From Baffinella frigidus (lineage: Eukaryota; Cryptophyceae; Cryptomonadales; Baffinellaceae): a stretch of DNA of 32,708 nt. Shown in pieces: positions 9,482 through 19,607 of the stretch. The stretch spans positions 1,767,661 to 1,800,368 of the forward strand of contig MU646306.1 of NCBI GenBank assembly GCA_026770585.1, read 5' to 3'. The notes beneath the pieces were generated by a model. It was not told the DNA's origin and did no database searches. It saw nothing but the letters and a program-made list of their open reading frames with translations. Position numbers and translations under genes: made by a program. The stretch's first letter is position 1, and every line of letters begins with the position of its first letter.

Positions 9482-11413
9482 ATGGAGGCCGCTTCCGGTC
9501 GGGGTGCGGGGCACCAGCAGCTGGAAGATTGTGTGGGACCTTCGCACAGGTCCTGCGATGCGGTGGAGGAGGTCGCGTGCGCGCGCTCAGAGCACGCGCC
9601 TGCCAGCCAACGGAGGCCATGCCCTGCAGGGCCTGGTCATCGAGCCGCGGTGCTGCGGGTGGCGCGCCGAACGGCTCGTGCGGGGCTTGCTGTCTGCGTC
9701 TCGCTGCTGGTCTCGTCGGGTAGAGTCGTCTCGGGCGGGTTGCCGGCCAGCAGTAAGCCCCTGTCGGACTCGTTCCTCGCGCGCGCAAGCATCCAGGACC
9801 CAACATCTCTGATTGGAGGCCGCGTGCGGCTCAACCTCTCCGGGGAGGATCGCCCTGGTGGGGAAACGGTCAGGCTGGGGTTCGCAGATTCGATGATGCA
9901 CCGGGGAGAATGTGCAGCCGAGCTGGCGTTCGTGGGCGGCATGACACTGCCTGAGATAGGCTTCAAGGGGGGGCCATCTTCATCTGTCTCCGTGCGTCCG
10001 GAGAAGGCAGCCGGGCAGTGGCGGCCCGCACAGACGACCGCGAGGACACCGCGCTTGAACGTTACTGCGAGCGTCATTGTCGTCCCAGGGATGCTGCAAG
10101 TGCACCCGTTGTCGCTCTCGGTGATCTCGAAGCGCCGAGGCTCGGAGTCCTCAAAGGCTCGCCTGCTCCAAGAGCTGGCAGGCGAGCGACCGCAAGACGA
10201 CCTTCTGCGCCCCTTCCGTGGAAAGAGCCCGCGCGGCGACTCCTCGCAGGGGCGCTTCCAACGCTCCGTTCCAGGGACGGGGCGCGCGGGCCTATCCCCC
10301 TCTTCCGGCGGACTGGTGGCCAAACTGAGCATGCCCCCGCTGGTGAGCTCGGGTGGGGAGCCCCTGACGCTGGGGCACGTGCGCGACGATCGCGGCGATC
10401 TCGTAGGGAAGCTGCGCGGGCTCTCGGGGCGCTTCGAGATGGCGCACAAGATCGAGCTTGCGGAGACGAAAGACGGTCCCAGCGAGGTGGAGCAGTACAT
10501 CAACAGCGCGCGCGCCAGGGACCGCGCGCAGCAGGCTGCTGTGTGGCACGCCCCGCACGCGACGCACGCGGAGCCCCTCCTCCCGCCGTCCGACTCGTGG
10601 CTCGAAGACGCCAAGATCCGCGACGCCGAGCTGGTCCCGGCGGTCGCGTCGTTGCTCAGCTCGGCCGCGGCCGCGGGCGATTGTGGGCGGGGCGGGGCGC
10701 CCGAGGAGGAGCGGGGGGCGGAGGGCGAGGAGGAGGCGGGGGGGAAGGGCACGCGGGAGCGGGGGTCGGTGTTCCAGGCGCTCCGCGAACCCAAGGTGTC
10801 CGTGGAGGAGTACGCGTCCCGGATTGCGCGGTACGGCTCGTGTGCGCCCGGGTGCCTCGCGCTCTCGCTCGTCTACCTCGACCGCTTCCTGGCGCGCCAC
10901 AGTGAGCTAGAGGTGTCCGTGCTCAACGCGCACCGCCTCCTCCTCGGCTGCACGCTCGTCGCCGCGAAGCAGTGGGAGGACTCGGTGTACCGCAACGCCT
11001 TCTGGGCCAAGGTGGGCGGGGTGTCGTGCGCGGAGATCAACCTGTTGGAACGCCAGCTCCTCCGCGGCATCGACTTCCGCCTCCACGTCGACAAGCCCGA
11101 GTTTGACCAGTACCGCGCGGCGCTGGTGGAGTGGACGGCGGGGAGCGCGCGCGAGCCTGGCTCCGCCGCGCGCGGCCTCGCGCACAAGTCGTCGCTCTTC
11201 GCCACGGTCCTCGAGATGGACCCGCTCCTCACCGTGTTCCCCACCAGCCCCGCCCCCGACACCAGCTCCGAAGCTGACGCGCTCCGCTGCGAGACTGAGG
11301 AGGTGGCGCGCCACGAGACTGAGGAGGTGGTGCGCCGCGAGAGGGAGGAGGTGGTGCTGGCACCCGGCTCGACGCTCTCTGCCCGTCGCCAGGCGCTCGC
11401 CGTCGCCGTGTGA
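9482..11413 (+). CDS. P/U-type (PHO80-like) cyclin
   Basis: Intronless frame of 643 codons. A cyclin box of the PHO80/P-type family lies at about residues 380-550: a leading helix (ELVPAVASLLSS), then VEEYASRIARYGSCAPGCLA, LVYLDRFL, LNAHRLLLGCTLVAAKQWED, YRNAFWAKVGGVSCAEINLL and ERQLLRGIDFRLHV. This family activates PHO85-type cyclin-dependent kinases in phosphate signalling, metabolism and cell-cycle control. An acidic Gly/Glu linker (about residues 400-425) is inserted between the first helix and the core. Typical P-type cyclins are about 200 residues; here a ~380-residue N-terminal extension of low-complexity, Ser/Arg/Pro-rich character precedes the box, so the true start may lie further in. 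The C-terminus carries near-repeats of ETEEV. The cyclin call is firm; the N-terminus is uncertain. Confidence 0.88.
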   Translation: MEAASGRGAGHQQLEDCVGPSHRSCDAVEEVACARSEHAPASQRRPCPAGPGHRAAVLRVARRTARAGLAVCVSLLVSSGRVVSGGLPASSKPLSDSFLARASIQDPTSLIGGRVRLNLSGEDRPGGETVRLGFADSMMHRGECAAELAFVGGMTLPEIGFKGGPSSSVSVRPEKAAGQWRPAQTTARTPRLNVTASVIVVPGMLQVHPLSLSVISKRRGSESSKARLLQELAGERPQDDLLRPFRGKSPRGDSSQGRFQRSVPGTGRAGLSPSSGGLVAKLSMPPLVSSGGEPLTLGHVRDDRGDLVGKLRGLSGRFEMAHKIELAETKDGPSEVEQYINSARARDRAQQAAVWHAPHATHAEPLLPPSDSWLEDAKIRDAELVPAVASLLSSAAAAGDCGRGGAPEEERGAEGEEEAGGKGTRERGSVFQALREPKVSVEEYASRIARYGSCAPGCLALSLVYLDRFLARHSELEVSVLNAHRLLLGCTLVAAKQWEDSVYRNAFWAKVGGVSCAEINLLERQLLRGIDFRLHVDKPEFDQYRAALVEWTAGSAREPGSAARGLAHKSSLFATVLEMDPLLTVFPTSPAPDTSSEADALRCETEEVARHETEEVVRREREEVVLAPGSTLSARRQALAVAV

Positions 11414-11835
11414 GCCGCGCTGTGAAGAGAGTCGAGGTCTAGATGGTGTGCGGGGTTAATTAATGAATGTACAAACCCTTACTTGGATGCGCGGTCATCA
11501 TCGCCATGAAGGGGCATACAGGGGAACCTCGCTCATAGGTTGTGTGTAATCTGAAAATGCTCGCCTTTTCGTTTTCGTTCTTGATCGTTAAGTGTCGTTC
11601 TTAATATTTAAGTTACGTTTCGTTCTTAATATTCGGTCTTAATATTTAAGAGTTTCGTTCTGAATATTTAAGAACGCCCGTAAAAACACGTGCGCCGCTT
11701 CTTAATCCTCGGCCTCACTGCTCTCGCTGCTCTCTCTGCTCCCCCCCCTCCCTCTTCGCGCTGCCTTCCCTCCCTTCACCTCACTCTCAGATTCAGATTC
11801 GGCGTGTGTGGTCACTTTCCCCTCAGATTCTAAAT
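11414..11835. other. Cyclin 3' flank with solo MITE end and AT-rich repeats
   Basis: Positions 11517-11539 hold a single family-1 terminal repeat (ACAGGGGAACCTCGCTCATA) with no partner, probably a remnant. Positions 11575-11690 hold about five imperfect copies of TCGTTCTTAATATTTAAG. The rest is CT-rich (11700-11800). No gene was seen. Confidence 0.7.
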
Positions 11836-11951
11836 TACAGGGGTACCTTGCTCATAAGAAAACCTCCCCTCCTAGGACCCTTCAGTAGGGTTATGCCTAG
11901 GTCCTCGGTACATGTAGGGGGGTGGTTTCTTATGCATGAGGTACCCCTGTA
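11836..11951. mobile_element. MITE family 1 copy
   Basis: TACAGGGGTACCTTGCTCAT at the left and ATGAGGTACCCCTGTA at the right, about 116 bp, flanked by TA. The interior has CCTAGGACC...TATGCCTAGGTCC, as in the other copies. Confidence 0.9.
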
Positions 11952-12180
11952 GAGTTGATCTCGCCCTGGGATCCGAGAGGGTCGTACACCGAGGACCAGG
12001 CGTTGCGCGCGGCGTGGACCAAAACACAATTGTAATGAGAAGTCCGTGGGGAAACGGTCGCCTTTTCATTCTTACTAATCAAAGACCGACACAGAAAACG
12101 CTCGCTCTGCCGTTCTTCAAAATTAAGAATCGCCACCACTTCAAAACGCCCCTTTCTTGTCATAAACGTTTTTTATAGAC

Positions 12181-12262
12181 AAGGTTCCCCTACATGCACA
12201 GGGGTGCCTCGCTCATAATAGACAGTTCTGACAGGGGTGCCTCGCTCATAATAGACAGTTCA
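12181..12262. repeat. Tandemly repeated MITE family 1 end
   Basis: A right-end-like AGGTTCCCCTACATG is followed directly by two tandem copies (12198-12230, 12231-12262) of a left end, ACAGGGGTGCCTCGCTCATA, plus ATAGACAGTTCTG. The complete element is absent, so this is a rearranged remnant. Confidence 0.8.
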
Positions 12263-12565
12263 GCGATTTTGAGGAGGGGGGGGGGGTTCTTAAATTTAAG
12301 AAACGGGAACCTACCGGTTTTCCTGCGTTTCTTGAATCAAAAAAAAACGGCCCCAGATCGCTTTCCCCCCCGGAGAATGGAGCTGGCGCATTTTCGGGCC
12401 AAAAACAGTGCCAACATTCCCCATGAAAAATGGGGTGCCCGAGTGGAGGAGCCTTCAAAATTTCACCTTCAGAAATACATTTGTACCTCCTGTATGAGAA
12501 ACTCAAGAAACACCAGAGTTGACCTCTTCGTTTTCTTCATTTAAGAAAAAGGCACCGACCGGTTG

Positions 12566-12670
12566 TATCCTCTAAGTGGCCAGTAGGATCATATGCCCCA
12601 CGGTAGAGCCCTAGGACCTGCCTAGGACCTGTCAGGGGTCAATTTTGGCCCCCTGGCCACTTAAGGGATA
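12566..12670. mobile_element. MITE family 2 copy
   Basis: Ends TATCCTCTAAGTGGCCAG and CTGGCCACTTAAGGGATA, with the shared core GCCCTAGGACCTGCCTAGGA. About 105 bp, non-coding. It lies downstream of both the cyclin and TSR2 genes, which are convergent here. Confidence 0.85.
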
Positions 12671-12750
12671 GGGACATCTGAGTTACAAGCCCCCAGAAGT
12701 TCAGAACCCGTACCGGATTTTTGGTTAGCGTGTTCTTGATTTTGTACCAG

Positions 12751-12782
12751 CGGGTTGACTAAATCTCGCTTGAGTCAACCCG
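12751..12782. repeat. Perfect hairpin, part of a dispersed repeat
   Basis: CGGGTTGACT and AGTCAACCCG form 10-bp arms around AAATCTCGCTTG. TTGACTAAATCTCGC and CTCGACCAAA also occur near 20861-20910, so a diverged repeat is present at both places. Confidence 0.6.
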
Positions 12783-12989
12783 TAGGTACTAATTTAGAAA
12801 CTACATAGACACCGACAGAAGCTCGACCAAAGGTGTTCTTATCGTGGGGTCGAATTCGACGAATAGAGCACTTGGCATGACCTCTGGCAGGCTGTCAATT
12901 TTTCAAGAGGCCTACAGTGTAGTGCTGAGCTCGAGAAATCGGCCAGAAGTGTCACACACACCGTGGCACGGCAGTAAATATTACACGCT

Positions 12990-13713
12990 TTACTGTCCCT
13001 CCCCAACCATCTTGGTGCGGCCCTTGTTACTCTTGACCACCACCCCCCACCCGTCGTCCACGTCCGCCTGCTGCTCCTCCGTGAGCGTCACCTTTTCCTC
13101 CACCTTGGGCTCCTCCTCCATCTCATCGTCGTCATCCCCCGACTCGCCGGCCGACGACTCCTCGGCGTCGCTGTCGAAGTTGGGCGCCTTGACGCACTTG
13201 TCGAGGCTGGCGATGGGCGACGCCAGCAGGTTCTGCGCCTCCTCCAACTGACCCGCCGCCAGTAGATCGTAAATCCTGCATAGCAGGTATGATACCTGCA
13301 TGCCGCCAACGCCCCTGTCAGTGTCCCCACCCCACACTCGCCTCCCAACGTGAGCCGGAGCCAGCGCTACATCCCCTGACTCCTGCGCAAGCTCCGCGCA
13401 GCAAGGCCATGCTGCATGCAAGGGGGCGGAGAGGCGCTGGTTGGCAGGGCACCTCTTTGGGGCTCTCGTCGTCGGCCTCCGTGGTGTAGTTAGCCAGCAT
13501 GTAGCCGTCGAGGAAGTCCTCGACCTCGGTCGGGTCAATCTTCTTCCCGTTCATGAAGCCCCCGCAGCAGTTGGTGATGAGCTCCTCGCGCTTGGACAGG
13601 CTGTCGCCGTCCCCCCAGTTGTGCGACACCGCCAGGTTCAGCGCGGTCCAGCGCTCGAACACCGACCGCACCGCCTCCGGGAAGAGCTCCAGCGCAGTCG
13701 CCACTCCCGCCAT
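12990..13713 (-). CDS. TSR2 pre-rRNA-processing / eS26 chaperone homologue
   Basis: Two exons, 13453-13713 and 12990-13295 (stop at 12990-12992), joined in phase 0 to give 188 residues, close to the ~190 of human TSR2. The N-terminal TSR2 domain has FERWTALNLAVSHNWGDGDS (the family's W-T-A-L-L-A-V-WG pattern), then EVEDFLDGYMLANY and, across the splice, ESPKE|VSYLLCRIYDLL. A linker of Asp/Glu/Ser precedes the C-terminal DDGWGVVVKSNKGR, typical of the family. TSR2 is known to escort ribosomal protein eS26 to pre-40S particles in the nucleus. The intron is 157 bp with donor GTGCCC and acceptor CATGCAG. It is transcribed divergently from the DOT1-like gene. Confidence 0.93.
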
Positions 13714-14481
13714 CGTTCAAGCAGCGAATGGCAACGGCTGAATCTGCGGGAGGGGTCGGTCGGCGTCGTCAGCGATTTCGGCTTGGCATGGTCCGGGACA
13801 CGTCGTGGCCTTTCCGTGATAGAGCAAGGTGCTTTCTCTGAAGATCAGCCGCAGAGGCAGGCGCAGATTCGCTGGTCGCTCTGAGACGGGGCCGTGTTGG
13901 CTGGCGGCTGGGGTTGGGATGGGCTCTGCGCTCCAGCATGCATGCTCGCTCTTAGGCTCACTGAGAAATGGTCTTCGCTTCGGGTACCACCAACAGTGCA
14001 AGCTATCGCTCTCTGCGCCCCTGCATCACAATGCATGCTCTCTGCAGCTCACTGCGCCCCTAAACCGCTTCCTCTGTGCAGCACGTTCCCTCAGCACGAG
14101 CAGCTCTGACGAATGGCTGCTCCGGAGGACAGCGAAGATTCTCAATAGTTTCATGCGTGGCCCAAGATCCAGCCTGCCCTGCACGCGCAGCACCAAGACC
14201 AAGATCGGGTGGTGCCCCTCGTATCGTGCGCAAGACAGAACTACCCTGTCGGCGGTAGGCGACCTGGTGGTCCGTCGCTTCGCCTCCTCCACCGATCTCT
14301 TTCGCCTGTCACGTGCTTTCTTTGCGGGGGGGCATTCCAATTTCGTTCTTGGAGCCATTTGTGGGTTCTTGGAGCTGGCTGTCCACTTTTGGCCGATAAT
14401 CGCCTTGCTCTTCTGGAAAACCTGTGTAGATTGACTTTTGAAATACCACCGTCTCGGCCTCTCGTTAGGGCTCGGCAAAAG
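13714..14481. other. Divergent intergenic region TSR2 / DOT1-like
   Basis: 768 bp without a convincing gene. The ~200-residue + strand open frame at 13829-14434 has no recognisable pattern. Positions 14336-14445 are a diverged copy of 25046-25156 (shared GTTCTTGGA, CACTTTTGG, CTCTTCTG and AAACCTGTG blocks), so part of this spacer is a dispersed repeat. Confidence 0.55.
14336..14445. repeat. Dispersed repeat, copy 1
   Basis: About 110 bp resembling 25046-25156 at roughly three quarters identity by eye, in the same orientation. Copy 2 is in the TMEM214-like gene intron after the duplicated exon. Confidence 0.65.
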
Positions 14482-17400
14482 ATGCGGGGCGGCGCAGCTT
14501 TGGCGGTCCTCTGCTGCCTCTGGGCAGCCGTTGTCGGGGGATCTGAGGGATCTGGCCTGCTGCAGCCAGGTGCATGGCGAAAGTGCGTTGCGACGGGGGC
14601 GGTACGCGCTGGGCCGGGGAGAGGAGGAGCCTTTGGTACCCTGGGTCTTCGCGGAGGTGGCAGGAAGGGGAAGCCCAAAGTGAGTGACCCAAGCCCCTCC
14701 GTGTACTGTGCTGCCTGGTAGGCCATGTATCTGAGCGCTTGTATGTTGATGGCAGGCGACTCCGAAGGAGCGGAGGCTGGTGGACTCGCTGGAGCTGACG
14801 CCCGCGCAGGAGAAGAGTCTGCGGCGGCACTGGGCGGGCAAGGGCGAGTACATGACGGTGCTGAGCGGGGGGGTAAAGAAGCGCGTGAAAACTACGTCGA
14901 TCCTGAACGTGATGAAGGATCGGACCAACGAGATGCGGCGGCGAGTCGAGACTGTCCCGCTGCAGCTGATGGATCTCGGCTCGATAGGCGTGCGGTGGGT
15001 GCGAGCTCTCCCGGAGCTACTTCGACGCTACGCGAGCATCAAACCCAAGGTGGAGCCGCAGTCGGGGACGCTGTCGAGCGACCATCGTGGCGCGCTGAAG
15101 ACGCTAGCGCAGCTGCTTGAGCACGAGGACGGCTACGCGATCGCGCGGGCTGTCAAGCCGCGGCTGGTGGAATCCCAGGCGCTCACCGTCCCTACTTCCG
15201 ACTACATCAAGCTCGAAAAGCGGGGGGGCGCCTCCGGGAAGGTGCGCGTCGAGATGCGGCTGGTGGTGGGGGCGGAGCCCGCGGACGCGATGGTGCATGT
15301 GGGGTCCCACACGTACGGGGAAGTCGACCTGGAGGGGTTCGCGGAAGTGCTCATGTCCGTGGCCCCCCAACCCGGGGAGATCTTCGTGGACCTGGGGTCG
15401 GGGACGGGGCGGGCGGTGTTTTGTGCGGCGGCGATTGCCCCGTGGAAACGCGTGGTGGGCGTGGAGTTTGTGCGGGACCTGCACAATTCGGGCCTGCGCA
15501 TGGCCGCTGACTTCAAAGCTAAGGTTCCAAACCCTGAAACCTGGAGACTTCTGCCCGCACGTGATTCCTTGCACCAAGCCTGTGATTTTGGGCACATGCT
15601 GTGTGATCACCATGTGGTGTTTCCCCCCCCACAATAACTTACCCCTATGTCCTGACTCCTGAATCCTGCACCCTGAACCCTAAACCCTGACTCTAATTAT
15701 AAATTATATAATGAGGACACTAAAATCTGAACACCATAAAACCTAAACACTGAACACTGAGTACTGAACACTCAATAGCGAGTCCTGCAGCCCAACCACA
15801 CATTCTAAACAATACTCCCTACTCTCTATACACCCTACACCCTACTCTCTTTACACCCTACACCCTACACCCTACACCCTACGCCCTAAACCCTAAACCC
15901 TAAACCCTAAACCCTAAACCCTAAACCCTAAACCCTAAACCCTAAACCCTCAACCCTAAACCCTAAACCCTAAACCCTAAACCCAAGGCCCTAAACCCCA
16001 AACCACAAACCATAAACATAAACCATAAACCCCAAACCCTAAACCATACACCCAACACCCCACACCCTGAAACCTCAACCCTGAAACCTGAAGCATGAAA
16101 CCTGACCCCTACACCCTGAATTCTGAAACCTGAACCCCAAACCCCAAAACCTAAAACCTCAACTCAGACCCTTGATCCTAAACCCAAAACTCTGAACCTC
16201 AACCCCTAACCCCTAAATTCTCAAATCTAAGCATCAGAAACTAAACCCAAACCCCAAAACCCTGAACTCTGAACCCTCAACCCTAAACCCTAATGATTAA
16301 CAACTAATCACTGAGCACTGAGCACTAATCTCTAAGCATAGAACACCAAGCACTAAGCAATACGCCCTAAGCCCTAAGCGCAACGCCCTACGCCTTGAAC
16401 CCTGAGCCATAAGCCTTAAACTCTAAGCACCAGGTGCGAGGCACTAAGCACTGAGCTCTTGATCTCAGCCATGAACCTCCACCCTAAATGTCAGCCCTAA
16501 GCCCCAACCTCAACCCCGCAACCCCCAGCCCCCAAACCCCAACCTCCAACCTCCAAACCCCAAACCCCACACCCCAAACCCCAAACTCCAAACCCCAAAC
16601 CCCAAACCCCAAACCCCAAACCCCAAACCCCANNNNNNNNNNNNNNNNNNNNNNNNNNNNNNNNNNNNNNNNNNNNNNNNNNNNNNNNNNNNNNNNNNNN
16701 NNNNNNNNNNNNNNNNNNNNNNNNNNNNNNNNNNNNNNNNNNNNNNNNNNNNNNNNNNNNNNNNNNNNNNNNNNNNNNNNNNNNNNNNNNCCCAAACCCC
16801 CCAATCCCCTAACCCCAAACCCCAACCCCAGGTGCTGCCGCGACTCCCGCTATACGCGTCCGGGAAGCACCCAGTCCCAGAAGTGGAGCTGAAGCTCGGG
16901 GACGCGCTGGACGAGGACCTCTCGCGCGCTGGGGTGGTGTTTGCGGCGACGACGTGCTGGACGGAGGAGGCGCTCGCGCGGCTGGTTGCCTCGTGCAAGA
17001 ACGCCAAGTCGGGCATGCGCCTCATCAACATGACCCGCCGCCTGGTAGCGACCGCCCGCCTTCTAGCGCTCTGTCTCAGTCTATTTTGGGTTCACTTATT
17101 TGGCCCGCCTTCTAGCTCTGTCTCAGTCCATTTTGGGCTCACTAATTTGGTGGGCCCGTTCTCTTTCCCGCTCCAAAGTTGACAGATGTGTACCTCACAC
17201 CCAGCATGTCAGCCTGAGAATAGTCGGTCAACCCAGCTAGGCCTTCCGACAGTAAGTCTTGTTGCGTTTGATCAACTCCTGTTGTACCCCGATTCGCACC
17301 GGGGGCGTCTTTGCCGACGCCTCGTGGTACAAATCCAATCCGCCTGACCTTCAACGAGCAACATAGTTCACTTCGGTTGGCGGGTTGAGATAAAACCCCA

Positions 17401-18235
17401 GCCACTCGAATGAAGAGAGGGACGGGTAGCAGCACCGAGAAAGACGTATTGACACCTGCTGTACTGGTGGGGTTCGCACGACGTTTGACAGAACCAGGCA
17501 GCTTGTGTACGGACCAAACCAGGTTGGTTACGCTGGGATCACGAAAACTTCTATTTAGTCAACAGCGGTGGGAGTTTCCTACAACAGTGGTGGGAGTTTC
17601 CTACAGAAGGGACGGGCGATCCTCTTTCTGTTGCGCGTGACGTGGAGGGGTGTTGCATCTCGAGGGTGCTGCCGAGAAAAGATTTCCACAACTGTTGACT
17701 GACCAGTTGTCACAGGGTTTCTGGAACTAAGCCTGCCCCGATCAGTTACCGCCCCTATCCCTTAAGTGACCAGTAGGCTCATACGCCCTACGGTAGGGCC
17801 CTAGGACCTGCCTAGGACCTCAGGCCCCCAAATTTCGAGGCCTGGTCACGTAAGGGATACCAAACTTCAGTCCACAGTCGTGCGACCTCGCCGAAACAGC
17901 AGTGGCGACGTGTTGTAATTCAGGGATGGGGCTACAGGGGTTCCTCGCTCATTAGAAACCAACCCCCTCTAGGGCCCTAAAGTAGGCCTATGCCTAGGGC
18001 CCTATGGTGATCCTAGGGGCAGGGGCGTTTCTTATGAGCGAGGTACCCCTGTAGAGCCCTCACGTGTCCCACGTCTCATCCAGGCTCGTCGCGGTCGTGT
18101 TCCAACACTCTATTAAACCCGGCTCTCCCCCCGCGGTTGCAGGATCTGCCGAAGGACAAGTGGGTGACGGTCTCGACGCTCCGGGCCCAGTACGGGAGGG
18201 GCAAGATGACCTTCTTCGTCTACAAGCGGATCTGA
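14482..18235 (+). CDS. DOT1-like SAM-dependent methyltransferase with signal peptide
   Basis: Four exons: 14482-14679, 14756-15523, 16832-17044 and 18143-18235 (TGA), all phase 0, giving 423 residues. Residues 1-21 are a hydrophobic leader (MRGGAALAVLCCLWAAVVGG). The SAM-binding motif I is EIFVDLGSGTGRAVFCAAAI at about 273-292, followed by RVVGVEFVRDLHNSG, as in DOT1-fold enzymes. Exon 3 gives GDALDEDLSRAGVVFAATTC then WTEEALARL and GMRLINMTR; exon 4 gives DLPKDKWVTVSTLRAQYGRG and KMTFFVYKRI. DOT1 proteins methylate histone H3; many protist members of this fold have unknown substrates, and a secretory or plastid-type leader makes a histone substrate doubtful. Intron 2 is telomere-like repeat with an assembly gap; intron 3 holds two MITEs. 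The donor after exon 2 (GTTCCA) is weak. Confidence 0.85.
15640..16830. repeat. Telomere-like array filling DOT1-like intron 2
   Basis: Degenerate CCCTAAA/CCCTGAA/CCCTACA heptamers with a pure (CCCTAAA)n core near 15880-15985, ending in (CCCCAAA)n up to the acceptor CCCCAG at 16831. It contains the sequencing gap. It grades into irregular AAGC/CTAA-type 7-mers around 16290-16480. Confidence 0.93.
16633..16790. other. Assembly gap (N run)
   Basis: 158 unknown bases flanked on both sides by (CCCCAAA)n. The true length of this intron is therefore unknown. Confidence 1.
17054..17152. repeat. ~49-bp tandem duplication
   Basis: GCCCGCCTTCTAG(CG)CTCTGTCTCAG...TTTTGGG...TCACT-ATTTGG occurs twice in a row just inside DOT1-like intron 3. 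Related sequence (TCTAGCTCTG-TTCAG) appears near 23771-23790. Confidence 0.85.
17560..17605. repeat. 22-bp tandem duplication
   Basis: Two near-identical copies of CAACAGYGGTGGGAGTTTCC(TA) in DOT1-like intron 3. A small hairpin (ACAACTG...CAGTTGT) lies near 17688-17710. Confidence 0.7.
17756..17859. mobile_element. MITE family 2 copy in DOT1-like intron 3
   Basis: Ends TATCCCTTAAGTGACCAG and CTGGTCACGTAAGGGATA, with the shared core CTACGGTAGGGCCCTAGGAC. About 104 bp. Confidence 0.88.
17933..18053. mobile_element. MITE family 1 copy in DOT1-like intron 3
   Basis: Ends TACAGGGGTTCCTCGCTCAT and ATGAGCGAGGTACCCCTGTA, 121 bp, flanked by TA. It lies 89 bp upstream of the last exon's acceptor. Confidence 0.92.
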
Positions 18236-18362
18236 ATCCAGGGAGGAGTGAGTGTGTGGGGTGGGTCGGGGGGGTGTTTGCTGTTGAATGTAAATGTGCA
18301 GACTCTCAGTGCTGTGCGTGCTCCTAGGGGACTCCCACGACCGAATGTCTAGAGCCATAGGA

Positions 18363-18485
18363 TACTGGGGTACCTCGCGCATAAGAAAGCGCCTCCTCCT
18401 AGGACCCTACTGTAGGCCTATGCCTAGGGCCCTATGGTCGCCCTAGGGGGGGGGCGCGGTTTCCTATGAGCGAGGTTCCCATGTA
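18363..18485. mobile_element. MITE family 1 copy
   Basis: Left end TACTGGGGTACCTCGCGCAT, right end ATGAGCGAGGTTCCCATGTA, about 123 bp. It is the first of six elements in the intergenic cluster 18363-20010. Confidence 0.88.
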
Positions 18486-18538
18486 CTCCGGAGACACAGA
18501 GTAGGGCATGTGTCCTTCTGCCTTTACACGGACACAGG

Positions 18539-18680
18539 TACAGGGGTACCTCGCTCATAAGAAAGCGCCCCACCCCCTACTTAATGTAGGACCACCGTAG
18601 GGCCCTAGTAGGCATAGGCCTACATGTACTGTAGGTTCATAGGGGGGTGCGGTTTCTCATGAGCGAGGTACCCCGGTGCA
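18539..18680. mobile_element. MITE family 1 copy
   Basis: Left end TACAGGGGTACCTCGCTCAT, right end ATGAGCGAGGTACCCCGGTG, about 140 bp, slightly longer in the centre than its neighbours. Confidence 0.88.
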
Positions 18681-18774
18681 GTAGACTGCAGACTGGTCCG
18701 CACTGCGCCGCCCAGAAATACACGGTTAGGGCTGTACTCGCATGATCATGTGTTTGTTCTTATGCACAAGCCTC

Positions 18775-18896
18775 TTCAGGGGTACCTCGCTGGTAAGAAA
18801 CCGCACCCCTCCCTAGGACCACCATATGACCCTAGGCATAGGCCTACTGTAGGGTCCTAGGGGGTAGCGCTTTCTTATGAGCGAGGTACCTCTGCA
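18775..18896. mobile_element. MITE family 1 copy
   Basis: Left end TTCAGGGGTACCTCGCTGGT, right end ATGAGCGAGGTACCTCTGCA, about 122 bp, with both terminal dinucleotides mutated from TA. Confidence 0.88.
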
Positions 18897-18996
18897 CTCG
18901 CACGCACGCTGCGTTAAAAGCATCCTGGAGCGTTTGGGCGTCGAGAGGTCGGAGCCCTTGGTTCCTCATCGCGCCACAGCGTTGCTGAGGCCCCAG

Positions 18997-19132
18997 TAGA
19001 GGGGTACCTCGCTCATAAGAAACCGCCATCTCCTAGGACCCTACAGTAGGGCTATGCCTACTAGGGGACTAGGGCCCCATGGTAGTCCTAGCGGGGGGGG
19101 GGGTGCTTTCCTACGAGCGAGGTACCCCTGTA
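18997..19132. mobile_element. MITE family 1 copy
   Basis: Left end TAGAGGGGTACCTCGCTCAT, right end ACGAGCGAGGTACCCCTGTA, about 136 bp. Confidence 0.88.
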
Positions 19133-19260
19133 CCGCCGCCATGTCCACCGCGGCGACAGATGAGCCCTCGTAGGGTTTCCTGCACAACTTGAAACCTCCG
19201 GAGATGACTTTGGAGGCGGGTGAAGGAGGACTGGTAGAGGAGCTCGATACATCCGCCGCG

Positions 19261-19386
19261 TACAGGGGTACCTTGCTCGTAAGAACTCGCAATCGTCCTT
19301 GGGACCACCGTAGGGCCCTAGGCATAGTCCTACTGGAGGGTCCTAGCTAGGGGAGAGTGGTTTCTTATGAGCGAGGCACCTCTGTA
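19261..19386. mobile_element. MITE family 1 copy
   Basis: Left end TACAGGGGTACCTTGCTCGT, right end ATGAGCGAGGCACCTCTGTA, about 126 bp. Confidence 0.88.
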
Positions 19387-19607
19387 CAGCACTCGACCTC
19401 GCAGTGAATCCTGCTCTTCCTGCTCCTGGGTGGGGGCAGCCACTGCACTCGAAGAAGAGGAGACAAAAGCCAAGGACTACCAGGAAAAACAACAGATGGG
19501 CGCCATCAAGGGATCACTATGATTGTATGTTTGTGAGTTTTCTTCCCGCTTTTCGACACGAGACACGTGTTCTCACCACTCGTCGCGAGAACTGGCGCTG
19601 CGCATTA

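Noticed and set aside
9637-10794. Long minus-strand open frame of 385 codons opposite the cyclin
   Set aside because: It is a GC-rich shadow of the cyclin frame with no domain pattern; the + strand frame carries a clear cyclin box.
13829-14434. 201-codon + strand open frame between TSR2 and the DOT1-like gene
   Set aside because: No recognisable protein pattern, and its 3' part is a dispersed repeat also present at 25046-25156.
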